Source: SAR116 cluster bacterium
Lineage (GTDB): Bacteria; Pseudomonadota; Alphaproteobacteria; Puniceispirillales; Puniceispirillaceae
Direction of reading: 5' to 3'
Length of the DNA: 18,069 bases
Assembly (NCBI GenBank): GCA_002722385.1
Contig: PBLR01000033.1
Coordinates: 1-18,069, forward strand
Positions 1-6,570 of this stretch are shown piece after piece (within the stretch, counting starts at the first letter, position 1; every line of letters begins with the position of its first letter). The notes under the pieces were generated by a model. The model was not told the origin of the DNA. It saw nothing but the letters and a program-made list of their open reading frames with translations, and searched no databases. The position numbers and the translations under genes are program-made.

Positions 1-221
1 TGAATTATCACATTGAACATCACATGTTTCCGCTGGTGCCTTATTATAATCTGCCCAGGCTGCATCAGGTGATTAGAGATGATCTGCCGCCGCCTGATCG
101 GTCTATCTGGTCAGCCTATCGCGAAATGCTACCGGTTATCTGGCAACAATTTAAGGGGCGCGAAGTGTTTGTTGAACGTCCTCTACGAGCACAAAACATG
201 ACCACAAGAGAGAGTAGGTGA
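1..221 (+). CDS. Fatty acid desaturase, C-terminal fragment (5' end outside window)
   Basis: The open frame enters the window from the left (first full codon at 3) and ends at TGA 219-221. The first visible residues are NYHIEHHMFP, the third histidine box (HxxHH) of membrane fatty acid desaturases (FA_desaturase family), which helps bind the di-iron centre. The family inserts a double bond into acyl chains or oxidises related lipids at the cytoplasmic face of the membrane. About 65 residues follow the box, typical of the short cytosolic tail of these proteins, so the visible end looks intact. The stop overlaps the GTG start of the next gene by 4 nt, which implies translational coupling with the aldo/keto reductase. 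The family is clear. Acyl substrate and regiochemistry cannot be read from this fragment, and a sterol, carotenoid or other hydroxylase of the same superfamily is possible. Confidence 0.85.
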   Translation, partial: NYHIEHHMFPLVPYYNLPRLHQVIRDDLPPPDRSIWSAYREMLPVIWQQFKGREVFVERPLRAQNMTTRESR

Positions 222-1036
222 GCATTTATTTTTCACATCATGTGCCGATATCTATGGGCACATTTCCGCTGAAAGCAGAGGAGCTGATACAGGCTGTTGA
301 ACATGCGGTTGAGGCAGGCTATCGCGGCTTTGATACAGCGCAGATGTATGAAAATGAAGCCGCTTTAGGGTCGGCTTTGGCCCGGTTAGGCTGCCAGCGT
401 GAGGACTTGTTTATCACCACCAAAGTTCTGCCGGCCCATCTGGGGGCAGATAAATTTATGCCATCTGTAGAAGCCTCTCTTCAGGCTTTGAAGACAGATT
501 ATGTTGATGTGCTGCTGCTGCATTGGCCGACTCCTTCAGGCGATAATCGTGAAGCGCTGGAGTTACTGAAGAAAGCTGCTGACAAAGGTTATGCTAGAAT
601 GATTGGGATCAGCAATTATACGATCGCCATGATGGAAGAGGCAGTAAAGTGTCTGGACGCTCCGCCGGTATGCAATCAGGTTGAATTTCACCCTTATCTT
701 GATCAGTCCAAGCTGTTGGCGACGGCCAGCCGTTTGGGAATCGCCTTGTCTGCCTACTGTCCGTTGGCAAAAGGACAGATTTTTGGTGATCCGGTGATCA
801 GCCAGATGGCCCGCCGCTATAACCGGTCTGAAGCCCAGATCATCCTGCGCTGGATTATACAAAAAGGGGTTTCCGCAAATCCGATGTCAACCAAACCAGG
901 TAATCTGAAAGGGAATTTAGACGCACTAAATTTCACGCTCTCCGCACCGGATATGGCGGCGATAGACAATCTGGGCCATAACGACCTGCGTATTGTCGAT
1001 AAAACGCGCATGCCTATCGCGCCAGATTGGGATTAA
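218..1036 (+). CDS. Aldo/keto reductase, 2,5-diketogluconate reductase (DkgA/B)-like
   Basis: A 272-residue protein, the usual length for prokaryotic AKR5-type enzymes, which are soluble NADPH-dependent reductases of aldehydes and ketones. The catalytic tetrad is complete: Asp39 and Tyr44 in GFDTAQMYENE, Lys69 in ITTKV, His102 in LLLHWP. The later segments GISNY and NQVEFHPYL are family signatures, and SAYCPLAKG and the C-terminal STKPGNLKGNLDA match the cofactor-binding part of the barrel. The start is GTG at 218, set by the 4-nt overlap with the desaturase stop and a purine-rich AGAGAGAG stretch just upstream; no better ATG exists near the conserved N-terminus. It probably forms an operon with the desaturase. 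Family membership is firm. The physiological substrate is unknown, and general aldehyde detoxification is as likely as sugar-acid metabolism. It belongs to a different AKR branch from the second reductase at 3240-4133. Confidence 0.9.
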   Translation: MSIYFSHHVPISMGTFPLKAEELIQAVEHAVEAGYRGFDTAQMYENEAALGSALARLGCQREDLFITTKVLPAHLGADKFMPSVEASLQALKTDYVDVLLLHWPTPSGDNREALELLKKAADKGYARMIGISNYTIAMMEEAVKCLDAPPVCNQVEFHPYLDQSKLLATASRLGIALSAYCPLAKGQIFGDPVISQMARRYNRSEAQIILRWIIQKGVSANPMSTKPGNLKGNLDALNFTLSAPDMAAIDNLGHNDLRIVDKTRMPIAPDWD

Positions 1037-1085
1037 AGGTATGACCAAAATGGTAATGGTTTGAACTGGCAATATCAATGCAATC

Positions 1086-1268
1086 TCACGGTAAATAGAG
1101 AACCAGTTTCTCTAAAAACTCCACATAATGTGCACCAGTTGCCGACAAGAAAGAAGCTTGCGCCAATTCTGCGTCTGGTCCATTAATAAAGTAACTTTTG
1201 TGACTTGCATAAATGCGATAATCGCAAATGCTTAAGCCTCGGCATAACAGCCCCAAATGTACCGTAAT
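1086..1268 (-). other. Gene-free stretch 1037-1290 with an unassigned open frame, possible gene remnant
   Basis: Between the aldo/keto reductase and the end of the regulator gene there are 254 bases with no confident gene. On the minus strand one frame stays open for about 61 codons, ending at TGA (1086-1088). Its translation has a protein-like texture (for example DAELAQASFLSATGAHYVEF) but no ATG and no ribosome-binding site. The only near-standard start would be TTG at 1254-1256. I do not recognise a family. It could be the tail of a decayed gene at the left edge of the A+T-richer block, or chance. No convincing hairpin terminator was found in this stretch. Confidence 0.2.
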
Positions 1269-1290
1269 TTATTTTGACCATTATTATCCT

Positions 1291-2031
1291 TTATTTGAAC
1301 CTTGAAACGTAACGAGAGGCGTCTGCATCATACCAAGTACGGGAATATTCAATTTTTTTATTCTCCTGAGACCAACCATATCTCTCAATATAGCCACATC
1401 GCATACCAGGTGCTTTAGCCAGTAAACCGTCAGCCCATTCCGGGACTTCAGATAGCCCAACCCAATCTTCGACACGGACAATCCATATACCCAGACGTTC
1501 CTTATAGTATTTATAGAGTGACTGAGAAACCTGCGCCCCATTCACTTTGGCTGCACAGGACTGGTCAAGCCAGATTTCTTCTGCAGCAATAGGCAGACCA
1601 TCTAGAAAGCGTTGCCGCCGAAACCTGTGTGCAAAATATGAGCTTCCAAAATTTGGGAGATCTGCTGGTTTTTTAAGGCTATCTATTCGCACCATATTCG
1701 CTGAGGGTAGGCCGCCACCCTGAGGCCTTTCTAGACGAAAAAATGAATAAATAGAAACTGCATTTTCATTCCTCTGGACATAATTTCCTGAACCTTGTTT
1801 GCGGATCAACAGACCGGTTTCAGTAAGTCGAGCCAGTGATTTGCGTAAGGTGCGAACAGTTACATTGTAATCTTTTGCCATTTGTCGTTCTGTAGGCAAA
1901 CGCTGGCCTTCGACAAGGATTCCTGCACTTATATCTCGAGACAACTGTTCAGCAATCTGCTGATAAATTGGCAGTTTTCCTATCTCGTCTTTTCTATCAT
2001 CATCTCTGTCCATACCAAATTGATACACCAT
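1291..2031 (-). CDS. GntR-family transcriptional regulator, HutC/UTRA subfamily
   Basis: A 246-residue protein. Residues about 18-83 form the GntR winged helix-turn-helix: PIYQQIAEQL opens it, then RLPTERQMAKDYNVTVRTLR (recognition helix region) and the wing GLLIRKQGSGNYV. Residues about 95-245 fit the UTRA effector domain of HutC-type regulators, including the segment LPIAAEEIWLD and the C-terminal EYSRTWYDADASRYVSRF. Such proteins are usually repressors released when a pathway metabolite binds the UTRA pocket. The gene is divergent from the monooxygenase operon, 51 bp away, so it most likely controls that operon and itself. The start is uncertain: ATG at 2031 gives 246 residues, ATG at 2013 (Met7) gives 240. 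Neither has a good ribosome-binding site, and the first six residues lie outside the conserved domain. The effector is not readable from sequence; the operon suggests the imported compound or its aldehyde product. Confidence 0.92.
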   Translation of the reverse strand: MVYQFGMDRDDDRKDEIGKLPIYQQIAEQLSRDISAGILVEGQRLPTERQMAKDYNVTVRTLRKSLARLTETGLLIRKQGSGNYVQRNENAVSIYSFFRLERPQGGGLPSANMVRIDSLKKPADLPNFGSSYFAHRFRRQRFLDGLPIAAEEIWLDQSCAAKVNGAQVSQSLYKYYKERLGIWIVRVEDWVGLSEVPEWADGLLAKAPGMRCGYIERYGWSQENKKIEYSRTWYDADASRYVSRFK

Positions 2032-2058
2032 TGATTTACATGTGACTATAGTTATAAT
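2031..2058 (+). promoter_or_regulatory. Predicted sigma-70-type promoter of the monooxygenase-TRAP operon with palindromic candidate operator
   Basis: TTGATT (2031-2036) and TATAAT (2053-2058) are separated by 16 bp, a near-consensus promoter. Transcription would start near 2065, just before the ribosome-binding site GGGGAGG (2068-2074) and the ATG at 2083. The perfect 8-bp palindrome ACTATAGT (2045-2052) sits in the spacer directly against the -10 box, where a bound GntR dimer would block RNA polymerase. On the minus strand the same bases read TATAGT, a possible -10 element for the regulator gene. The promoter elements are read directly. The operator role is inference. Confidence 0.55.
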
Positions 2059-2082
2059 TCGAGTGATGGGGAGGATTTTAAA

Positions 2083-3240
2083 ATGACTATTGTGCCGATC
2101 ACCAGCAAGGAATTAGACGCGGCTGAGGTAAGTTTTTTCTCGGCACTTTGCTCAGATGATTATCAATATTTGGGAGTGCCAGAAGGTCGTTTAAGATCTA
2201 GTTGGTCACATTGTTCTGAAATTGTGAAAATTTCAGAAAGAAACGGATTTCGTAATATACTCTGCCCGTCATCTTATCAGGTGGGTCAGGACACATTGTC
2301 GTTTATTGCAGCGTGTGCACCGGTAACTTCAAAAATCAACTTACTTGCCGCTGTGCGTTGTGGTGAGATGCAGCCTATCATGCTTGCACGGACTGTTGCT
2401 ACACTTGATCATATGCTGGAGGGCCGACTAACCATAAACATTATTAGCTCTGATTTTCCAGGGCAGGTTGAAGATAGCGCCTATCGCTATCAAAGATCAC
2501 GCGAGGTTGTTGAAATACTGCGTCAGGCCTGGACACAGGATGAGATAAACTACCACGGTGAAATTTATAATTTTGAAGGCATACCAACTGAACCTGCACG
2601 TCCTTATCAGCAAAATGGAGGACCCTTGTTATATTTCGGTGGCTATTCACCTGCCGCTGTAGATTTATGTGCTCAACATTGTGATGTTTATCTTATGTGG
2701 CCAGAGCGCAAACCAGAGTTGGAAGGCCGTATGAAAACTGTCCATGAACAAGCAGCTCGCTACGGCCGCACACTGGATTATGGTCTGCGCGTCCATATGA
2801 TCGTGCGCAAAACAGAGGCAGAGGCACGCGAGTATGCAGATGAGCTTGTCTCAAAACTGGATGAAGATAAAGGTAAGGCGATTAGAGAACGTGCGCTTGA
2901 TTCAACATCTTTGGGTGTGGCTCATCAAGCCAGAAATCGTGATCTTGCTGATATGGAGGGGTTTATTGAACCCCATCTATGGACAGGGGTTGGACGCGCA
3001 AGATCAGGTTGCGGTGCAGCACTTGTAGGCTCTGCAGATCAAATCCTTTCGGAAATTGAATCCTATCAGAAAATGGGAATGCGGTCCTTTATCTTCTCAG
3101 GCTATCCGCATCTGGACGAATGTGATCATATAGGCAAATTAGTTTTGCCAGAACTTAAGACCTGTTCACTTCCACACGAATACGGGCGTGTGCCGAGCCA
3201 GCTGCCAGCCACACCACTAGGGCAGGGAGAAAGACGATAA
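2083..3240 (+). CDS. SsuD-type LLM-class FMNH2-dependent monooxygenase (alkanesulfonate/sulfoquinovose monooxygenase-like)
   Basis: A 385-residue protein, close to E. coli SsuD (381). The family uses FMNH2 and O2 to cleave the C-S bond of organosulfonates, giving an aldehyde and sulfite. SsuD landmarks are present along its length: LLAAVRCGEMQPIMLART (about 88-104), DHMLEGRLTINIISSDFPG (about 109-127), PLLYFGGYSPAAVDLCAQH with DVYLMW (181-206), GLRVHMIVRKTEAEA with Arg236 and His238 at the SsuD Arg226/His228 positions, LWTGVGRARSGCGAALVG (299-316, the mobile phosphate/sulfonate-gripping loop), and FIFSGYPHLDE with Tyr341. The start is ATG 2083 behind GGGGAGG. It is the first gene of the operon and its stop overlaps the next start by 1 nt. 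The N-terminus (1-30) diverges from SsuD, which fits a different substrate. Family is firm. Sulfonate use is likely, and sulfoquinovose or another functionalised sulfonate is inferred from neighbours. Other LLM substrates, such as nitrogen heterocycles or thioethers, remain possible. Confidence 0.88.
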   Translation: MTIVPITSKELDAAEVSFFSALCSDDYQYLGVPEGRLRSSWSHCSEIVKISERNGFRNILCPSSYQVGQDTLSFIAACAPVTSKINLLAAVRCGEMQPIMLARTVATLDHMLEGRLTINIISSDFPGQVEDSAYRYQRSREVVEILRQAWTQDEINYHGEIYNFEGIPTEPARPYQQNGGPLLYFGGYSPAAVDLCAQHCDVYLMWPERKPELEGRMKTVHEQAARYGRTLDYGLRVHMIVRKTEAEAREYADELVSKLDEDKGKAIRERALDSTSLGVAHQARNRDLADMEGFIEPHLWTGVGRARSGCGAALVGSADQILSEIESYQKMGMRSFIFSGYPHLDECDHIGKLVLPELKTCSLPHEYGRVPSQLPATPLGQGERR

Positions 3241-4133
3241 TGGAAAAAATTGCGCTTAATGAAACACTGTCTCTGTCTCGTTTAATATACGGCATGTGGC
3301 GTCTTGGTGATGATAAAGACACCTCACCTAAACATGTTCAGGCGAAAATCGAAGCCTGTCTTGCGCAAGGGATTACTACCATGGATCAAGCAGATATCTA
3401 TGGGGGATATCAGGCAGAGGAGATTTTTGGTCAGGCACTTTTGGCTGCGCCGCATCTGCGCGAACAAATTGAAATCATTACTAAATGCGATATCGTAGCG
3501 CCAGCTGGCAGGCACAGCGCAGCGCCTCTGAAATATTATGACACCAGCGCAGCTCATATTCGTCAGTCTGTAGAAGACAGTTTGCGCCTGATGGGCATAG
3601 ATACGATTGACCTTTTGTTGATACACAGGCCCGACCCATTAATGGACCAACATGAAACAGGGGCGATCCTTGACCAGCTGATTACTTCCGGAAAAGTTAA
3701 GGCTGTTGGCGTATCAAATTTTAAACCGTATGACTGGACTCTGCTGCAATCTGCTATGCAGAACCAACTTGTCACAAATCAGATTGAAATATCTGTTTTG
3801 GCTAATGAGGCTTTCACCAACGGCGATATTGCGTTTCTGCAGGAACGGGGCATCTCACCAATGGCCTGGTCGCCTCTTTCGGGCGGGGCATTATTTGCGG
3901 GACACAATCCACACTTGACAGCTGCGCTTCAAGAAAAAGCGGATAGTTATGGTGTTGATATTGCGGCGGTTGCTGTTGGCTGGCTACTCGCTCATCCAGC
4001 AAAGATTTTGCCTGTTCTAGGCACTAATAATCTTGATAGGATCGGGCATATTGGTGATGCGCTCAAATTAGACATAGAACGCAAGGACTGGTTTAAAATC
4101 TATGAATCTGCAAATGGAGTGGAAGTGCCGTGA
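3240..4133 (+). CDS. Aldo/keto reductase, YdhF-type, candidate reductase of the monooxygenase product
   Basis: A 297-residue AKR closely resembling E. coli YdhF (298 residues) in length and motifs: GMWRL near the N-terminus, DQADIYGGYQAEEIFG, EIITKCDI, DLLLIHRPDPLMD, VGVSNF, NQIEISVL, PMAWSPLSGGALF, PVLGTNN. The catalytic tetrad is Asp49, Tyr54, Lys82 and His129. The enzyme should reduce an aldehyde or ketone with NADPH in the cytoplasm. ATG 3240 shares one base with the stop of the monooxygenase gene (TAATG), so the two are translationally coupled, which argues that it acts on the aldehyde made by the monooxygenase. In the sulfo-SMO pathway an AKR (SmoB) does this job, reducing 6-oxo-glucose to glucose. 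Whether that exact reaction occurs here is inference. It is only distantly related to the AKR at 218-1036. Confidence 0.9.
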   Translation: MEKIALNETLSLSRLIYGMWRLGDDKDTSPKHVQAKIEACLAQGITTMDQADIYGGYQAEEIFGQALLAAPHLREQIEIITKCDIVAPAGRHSAAPLKYYDTSAAHIRQSVEDSLRLMGIDTIDLLLIHRPDPLMDQHETGAILDQLITSGKVKAVGVSNFKPYDWTLLQSAMQNQLVTNQIEISVLANEAFTNGDIAFLQERGISPMAWSPLSGGALFAGHNPHLTAALQEKADSYGVDIAAVAVGWLLAHPAKILPVLGTNNLDRIGHIGDALKLDIERKDWFKIYESANGVEVP

Positions 4134-4660
4134 AAACAGGAATGCAGCCTGATATTAGCAAATTCAATCCGACTGAGGATCGACTAGCGGAATTCCGCCA
4201 AGCTTTGGGAAATTTTCCAACAGGTGTTACGATTATCACATGCATGAGCCAGAATGGTCCACTAGGTATAACCGTGAATAGCTTTACTAGTGTATCGCTA
4301 GAACCACCATTGATAATGTGGTGTCTTAACAAGCAGTCAAAGCGGTTCAGTTCCTTCATGGATGCAGAGAACTTCGCTGTGCATATAATGCCAATAGGTT
4401 CAAAAAATTTATGTGTCTCTTTTGCAAAATCTTCACAAGCTTTTGAGCATGCTGACTGGTCATTAAGTAGACAGCAAGTGCCTATCTTGAAAGATAGTCT
4501 AGTGTGTTTTGAATGCAGACAATTTGCAGATTATGACGGCGGTGATCATTCTATTTTATTGGGACTTGTGGATTTAGTGTCCACGAAGCGAGGTATTCCA
4601 CTAACATTTGCGCAAGGGCGCTTCGTTGATTCAGAACAGCAACCGCATAACGATATATAA
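4130..4660 (+). CDS. Flavin reductase (flavin_reduct/RutF-HpaC family), FMNH2 supplier
   Basis: A 176-residue protein of the family that reduces free FMN or FAD with NAD(P)H for a partner monooxygenase. Motifs in order: FRQALGNFPTGVTIIT (about 22-37), GITVNSFTSVSLEPPLIMW (46-64), and GGDHSILLGLV (137-147), the usual C-terminal signature. The start is GTG 4130, overlapping the reductase stop (4131-4133) by 4 nt, with a purine-rich stretch (GGAGTGGAAG) upstream. An ATG at 4142 is too close to its AGGA to be preferred. Its place two genes after an SsuD-type oxygenase, inside a run of overlapping genes, identifies it as the oxidoreductase half of a two-component monooxygenase. The C-terminus after residue 160 is short and polar. 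Family and partnership are well supported; flavin and nicotinamide preference cannot be seen. Confidence 0.9.
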   Translation: MKTGMQPDISKFNPTEDRLAEFRQALGNFPTGVTIITCMSQNGPLGITVNSFTSVSLEPPLIMWCLNKQSKRFSSFMDAENFAVHIMPIGSKNLCVSFAKSSQAFEHADWSLSRQQVPILKDSLVCFECRQFADYDGGDHSILLGLVDLVSTKRGIPLTFAQGRFVDSEQQPHNDI

Positions 4661-5250
4661 TGTTAAATCTTCTATTGATAATCAATAAACCAATCGAGCG
4701 AGCCAATGACCTAGCCGGGTGTATTGGCCGCAACCTCTCTGTTTGCGCAATGGGCTTGATGGTTTTGATTATTTTGATACAAGTCTATTTCCGATATGTT
4801 TTGAACAATGCTCTTCCATGGCCTGACGAAGCCGCCCGCTTTTTAATGCTGTGGCTGGCAGGTTTAATGGGACCAATAGCCCTACGGCAGGGGAGCATGG
4901 TGGCAATAGTCGGTGTTCAATCTCTTCTTCCAGGCTTTATATGTAAAGTTCTGATATTTAATCTGCTTTTAATATCATTTGCTGTCCTGCTGGTCGCCGT
5001 TAAATTAGGCTGGGCACATGTAAATTCCGGCTGGCTTTTTGCAAGTTCATCGTTGAAGTTGCCGTTAGATCTGATTGGCATGAAGGCTACAAAGATGAAA
5101 TTAGCCTGGTCTTACATGTCTTTATTTGTCGGGTTTTGCCTAATGTTACTTGTGAATCTTGAGCTATTGCTTCGTACAGCAATTGGCATGTTTGGTGGTG
5201 AAACTTTGCTCAAGCCAATAAATAATACAAAAGAGATGAAGGTAGAGTGA
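4660..5250 (+). CDS. TRAP transporter small permease subunit (DctQ family)
   Basis: A 196-residue membrane protein with four predicted hydrophobic segments (about 25-45, 62-84, 93-115, 148-172), the normal topology of DctQ subunits. The diagnostic stretch FRYVLNNALPWPDEAARFLM followed by LWLAGLMGPIALR matches the family core. The subunit binds the large permease and is needed for assembly of the tripartite, sodium-gradient-driven importer in the inner membrane. ATG 4660 shares one base with the flavin reductase stop (TAATG), and its own stop shares one base with the next start, so the transporter is co-translated with the enzymes. This coupling links import directly to the monooxygenase chemistry. 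It is a separate subunit, not a DctQM fusion. Confidence 0.9.
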   Translation: MLNLLLIINKPIERANDLAGCIGRNLSVCAMGLMVLIILIQVYFRYVLNNALPWPDEAARFLMLWLAGLMGPIALRQGSMVAIVGVQSLLPGFICKVLIFNLLLISFAVLLVAVKLGWAHVNSGWLFASSSLKLPLDLIGMKATKMKLAWSYMSLFVGFCLMLLVNLELLLRTAIGMFGGETLLKPINNTKEMKVE

Positions 5251-6539
5251 TGCTGATTTGGTTCTTACCAATCTTCTTAGTTTTCCTTCTTGTAGGCTTG
5301 CCAGTTTTTTTCGCGTTGTTAGCAGCTCCTGGCCTGATGCTTTGGCTAAATGGACAGGAACGCGACATCACTCTACTCTACCGTAATGTCTATAATGGGA
5401 TAGACAGCTTTCCCCTAATGGCTATACCGTTTTTCATGTTAGCCGGTGAATTAATGAACCGAGGGGGAATTACAGCACGCCTTGTCGAATTTGCGCAGGC
5501 TATGATGGGCCATCTACGTGGCGGCCTAGCTCATGTAAATATTCTTTCGTCTATATTGTTTGCGGGTTTATCAGGTTCAGCTGTTGCTGATACATCAGCA
5601 TTAGGCTCCATGCTAGTTCCTGCGATGGTCAAGCAAGGTTACAGCCGCCGGTTTGCTGCTGCAGTTACTGCTGCCAGTTCAGTAATCGGGCCAATAATTC
5701 CTCCATCAGGTATTATGATCATCTACGCCTATGTGATGGGTGAGAGCGTAGCGGCTTTATTTCTCGCCGGCATTGTCCCAGGAATTCTTGTTGGAATCGG
5801 CTTAATGTTGATGGTTAAATTCATGGCGAACCTCAAAGATTTTCCTCCCGCCAGCAGGCGTTATAGCTGGACAGAACGTGGCGAAGCATCTTTGAAAGCT
5901 CTTTTTCCACTTTTGACGCCAGTTATTATACTAGGCGGCATATTAATGGGCATCTTCACGCCGACTGAGGCTGCTGCAGTAGCAGTCGGCTATGCAACAT
6001 TCATTGGTTTTTTCGTAATGCGAACTTTAAGGGTTAGAGATTTACCTGATATTTTGAATAGGGCTGCGATGACCTCAGCAATTGTTCTGCTTTTGGTCGG
6101 TGCTGCAATGGCGTTCAAGACTGTTGTCAGCCTCAGCCATGCACCAGAACATCTTGCAAACACAATCCTTTCCATTTCAGAAAACCCCCTAGTTCTACTT
6201 TTCTTAATTAATATACTTCTTTTTATTGTAGGGATGTTTCTAGATGCAGGTCCGGCAATTATTATTCTCGGGCCAGTTCTAGGTCCAATCTTTCTAGATC
6301 TTGGCATCCACCCTGTTCATTTTGCGATCATCATGAGTGTTAATCTTACTGTTGGGTTAGCCACCCCACCGATGGGGCTCGTGCTTTTCGTGGCGTCGTC
6401 AGTTTCAGGGGAGCGTGTAGAAGAAATTACACGTGCCATTGTACCTTTTCTCTTGGTTGAAATTTTTGTAATTTTTTTGATTACTTTTTTTCCAGCCATT
6501 TCCATGACAATTCCTAGATTGACAGGATTTGTCACTTAA
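5250..6539 (+). CDS. TRAP transporter large permease subunit (DctM family)
   Basis: A 429-residue, strongly hydrophobic protein with about twelve membrane segments, the standard size for DctM, the transport channel of TRAP importers. Family signatures: FPLMAIPFFMLAGELMNRGG near residues 50-70, SGSAVADTSALGSMLVPAM (first substrate/sodium-binding hairpin), IPPSGIMIIYAY, FTPTEAAAVAVGYA in the middle, and DAGPAIIILGPVLGPIFLD with ATPPMGLVLFVASSV (second hairpin). ATG 5250 overlaps the small-subunit stop by one base (TGATG); a GTG one codon upstream at 5247 is less likely because it overlaps the DctQ tail more. A 31-nt gap separates it from the binding-protein gene. The order small-large-binding protein is common for TRAP operons but differs from the P-Q-M order of many C4-dicarboxylate systems. 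Confidence 0.93.
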   Translation: MLIWFLPIFLVFLLVGLPVFFALLAAPGLMLWLNGQERDITLLYRNVYNGIDSFPLMAIPFFMLAGELMNRGGITARLVEFAQAMMGHLRGGLAHVNILSSILFAGLSGSAVADTSALGSMLVPAMVKQGYSRRFAAAVTAASSVIGPIIPPSGIMIIYAYVMGESVAALFLAGIVPGILVGIGLMLMVKFMANLKDFPPASRRYSWTERGEASLKALFPLLTPVIILGGILMGIFTPTEAAAVAVGYATFIGFFVMRTLRVRDLPDILNRAAMTSAIVLLLVGAAMAFKTVVSLSHAPEHLANTILSISENPLVLLFLINILLFIVGMFLDAGPAIIILGPVLGPIFLDLGIHPVHFAIIMSVNLTVGLATPPMGLVLFVASSVSGERVEEITRAIVPFLLVEIFVIFLITFFPAISMTIPRLTGFVT

Positions 6540-6559
6540 CGTCTTCTGTATTAACCAAA

Positions 6560-6566
6560 GGGAGGA
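6560..6566 (+). promoter_or_regulatory. Ribosome-binding site fixing the TRAP binding-protein start
   Basis: GGGAGGA lies 4 nt before ATG 6571 (spacer AAAT). It is the strongest Shine-Dalgarno match in the operon besides the first gene and selects ATG 6571 over an in-frame upstream codon at 6529, which would overlap the permease stop and add 14 residues in front of the signal peptide. A strong site here fits the need for a molar excess of periplasmic binding protein over permease. Confidence 0.8.
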
Positions 6567-6570
6567 AAAT

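Noticed and set aside
563..862. Minus-strand open frame inside the first aldo/keto reductase
   Set aside because: Shadow frame of a gene with a complete catalytic tetrad; no recognisable protein features. The other opposite-strand frames inside the housekeeping genes were dismissed for the same reason.
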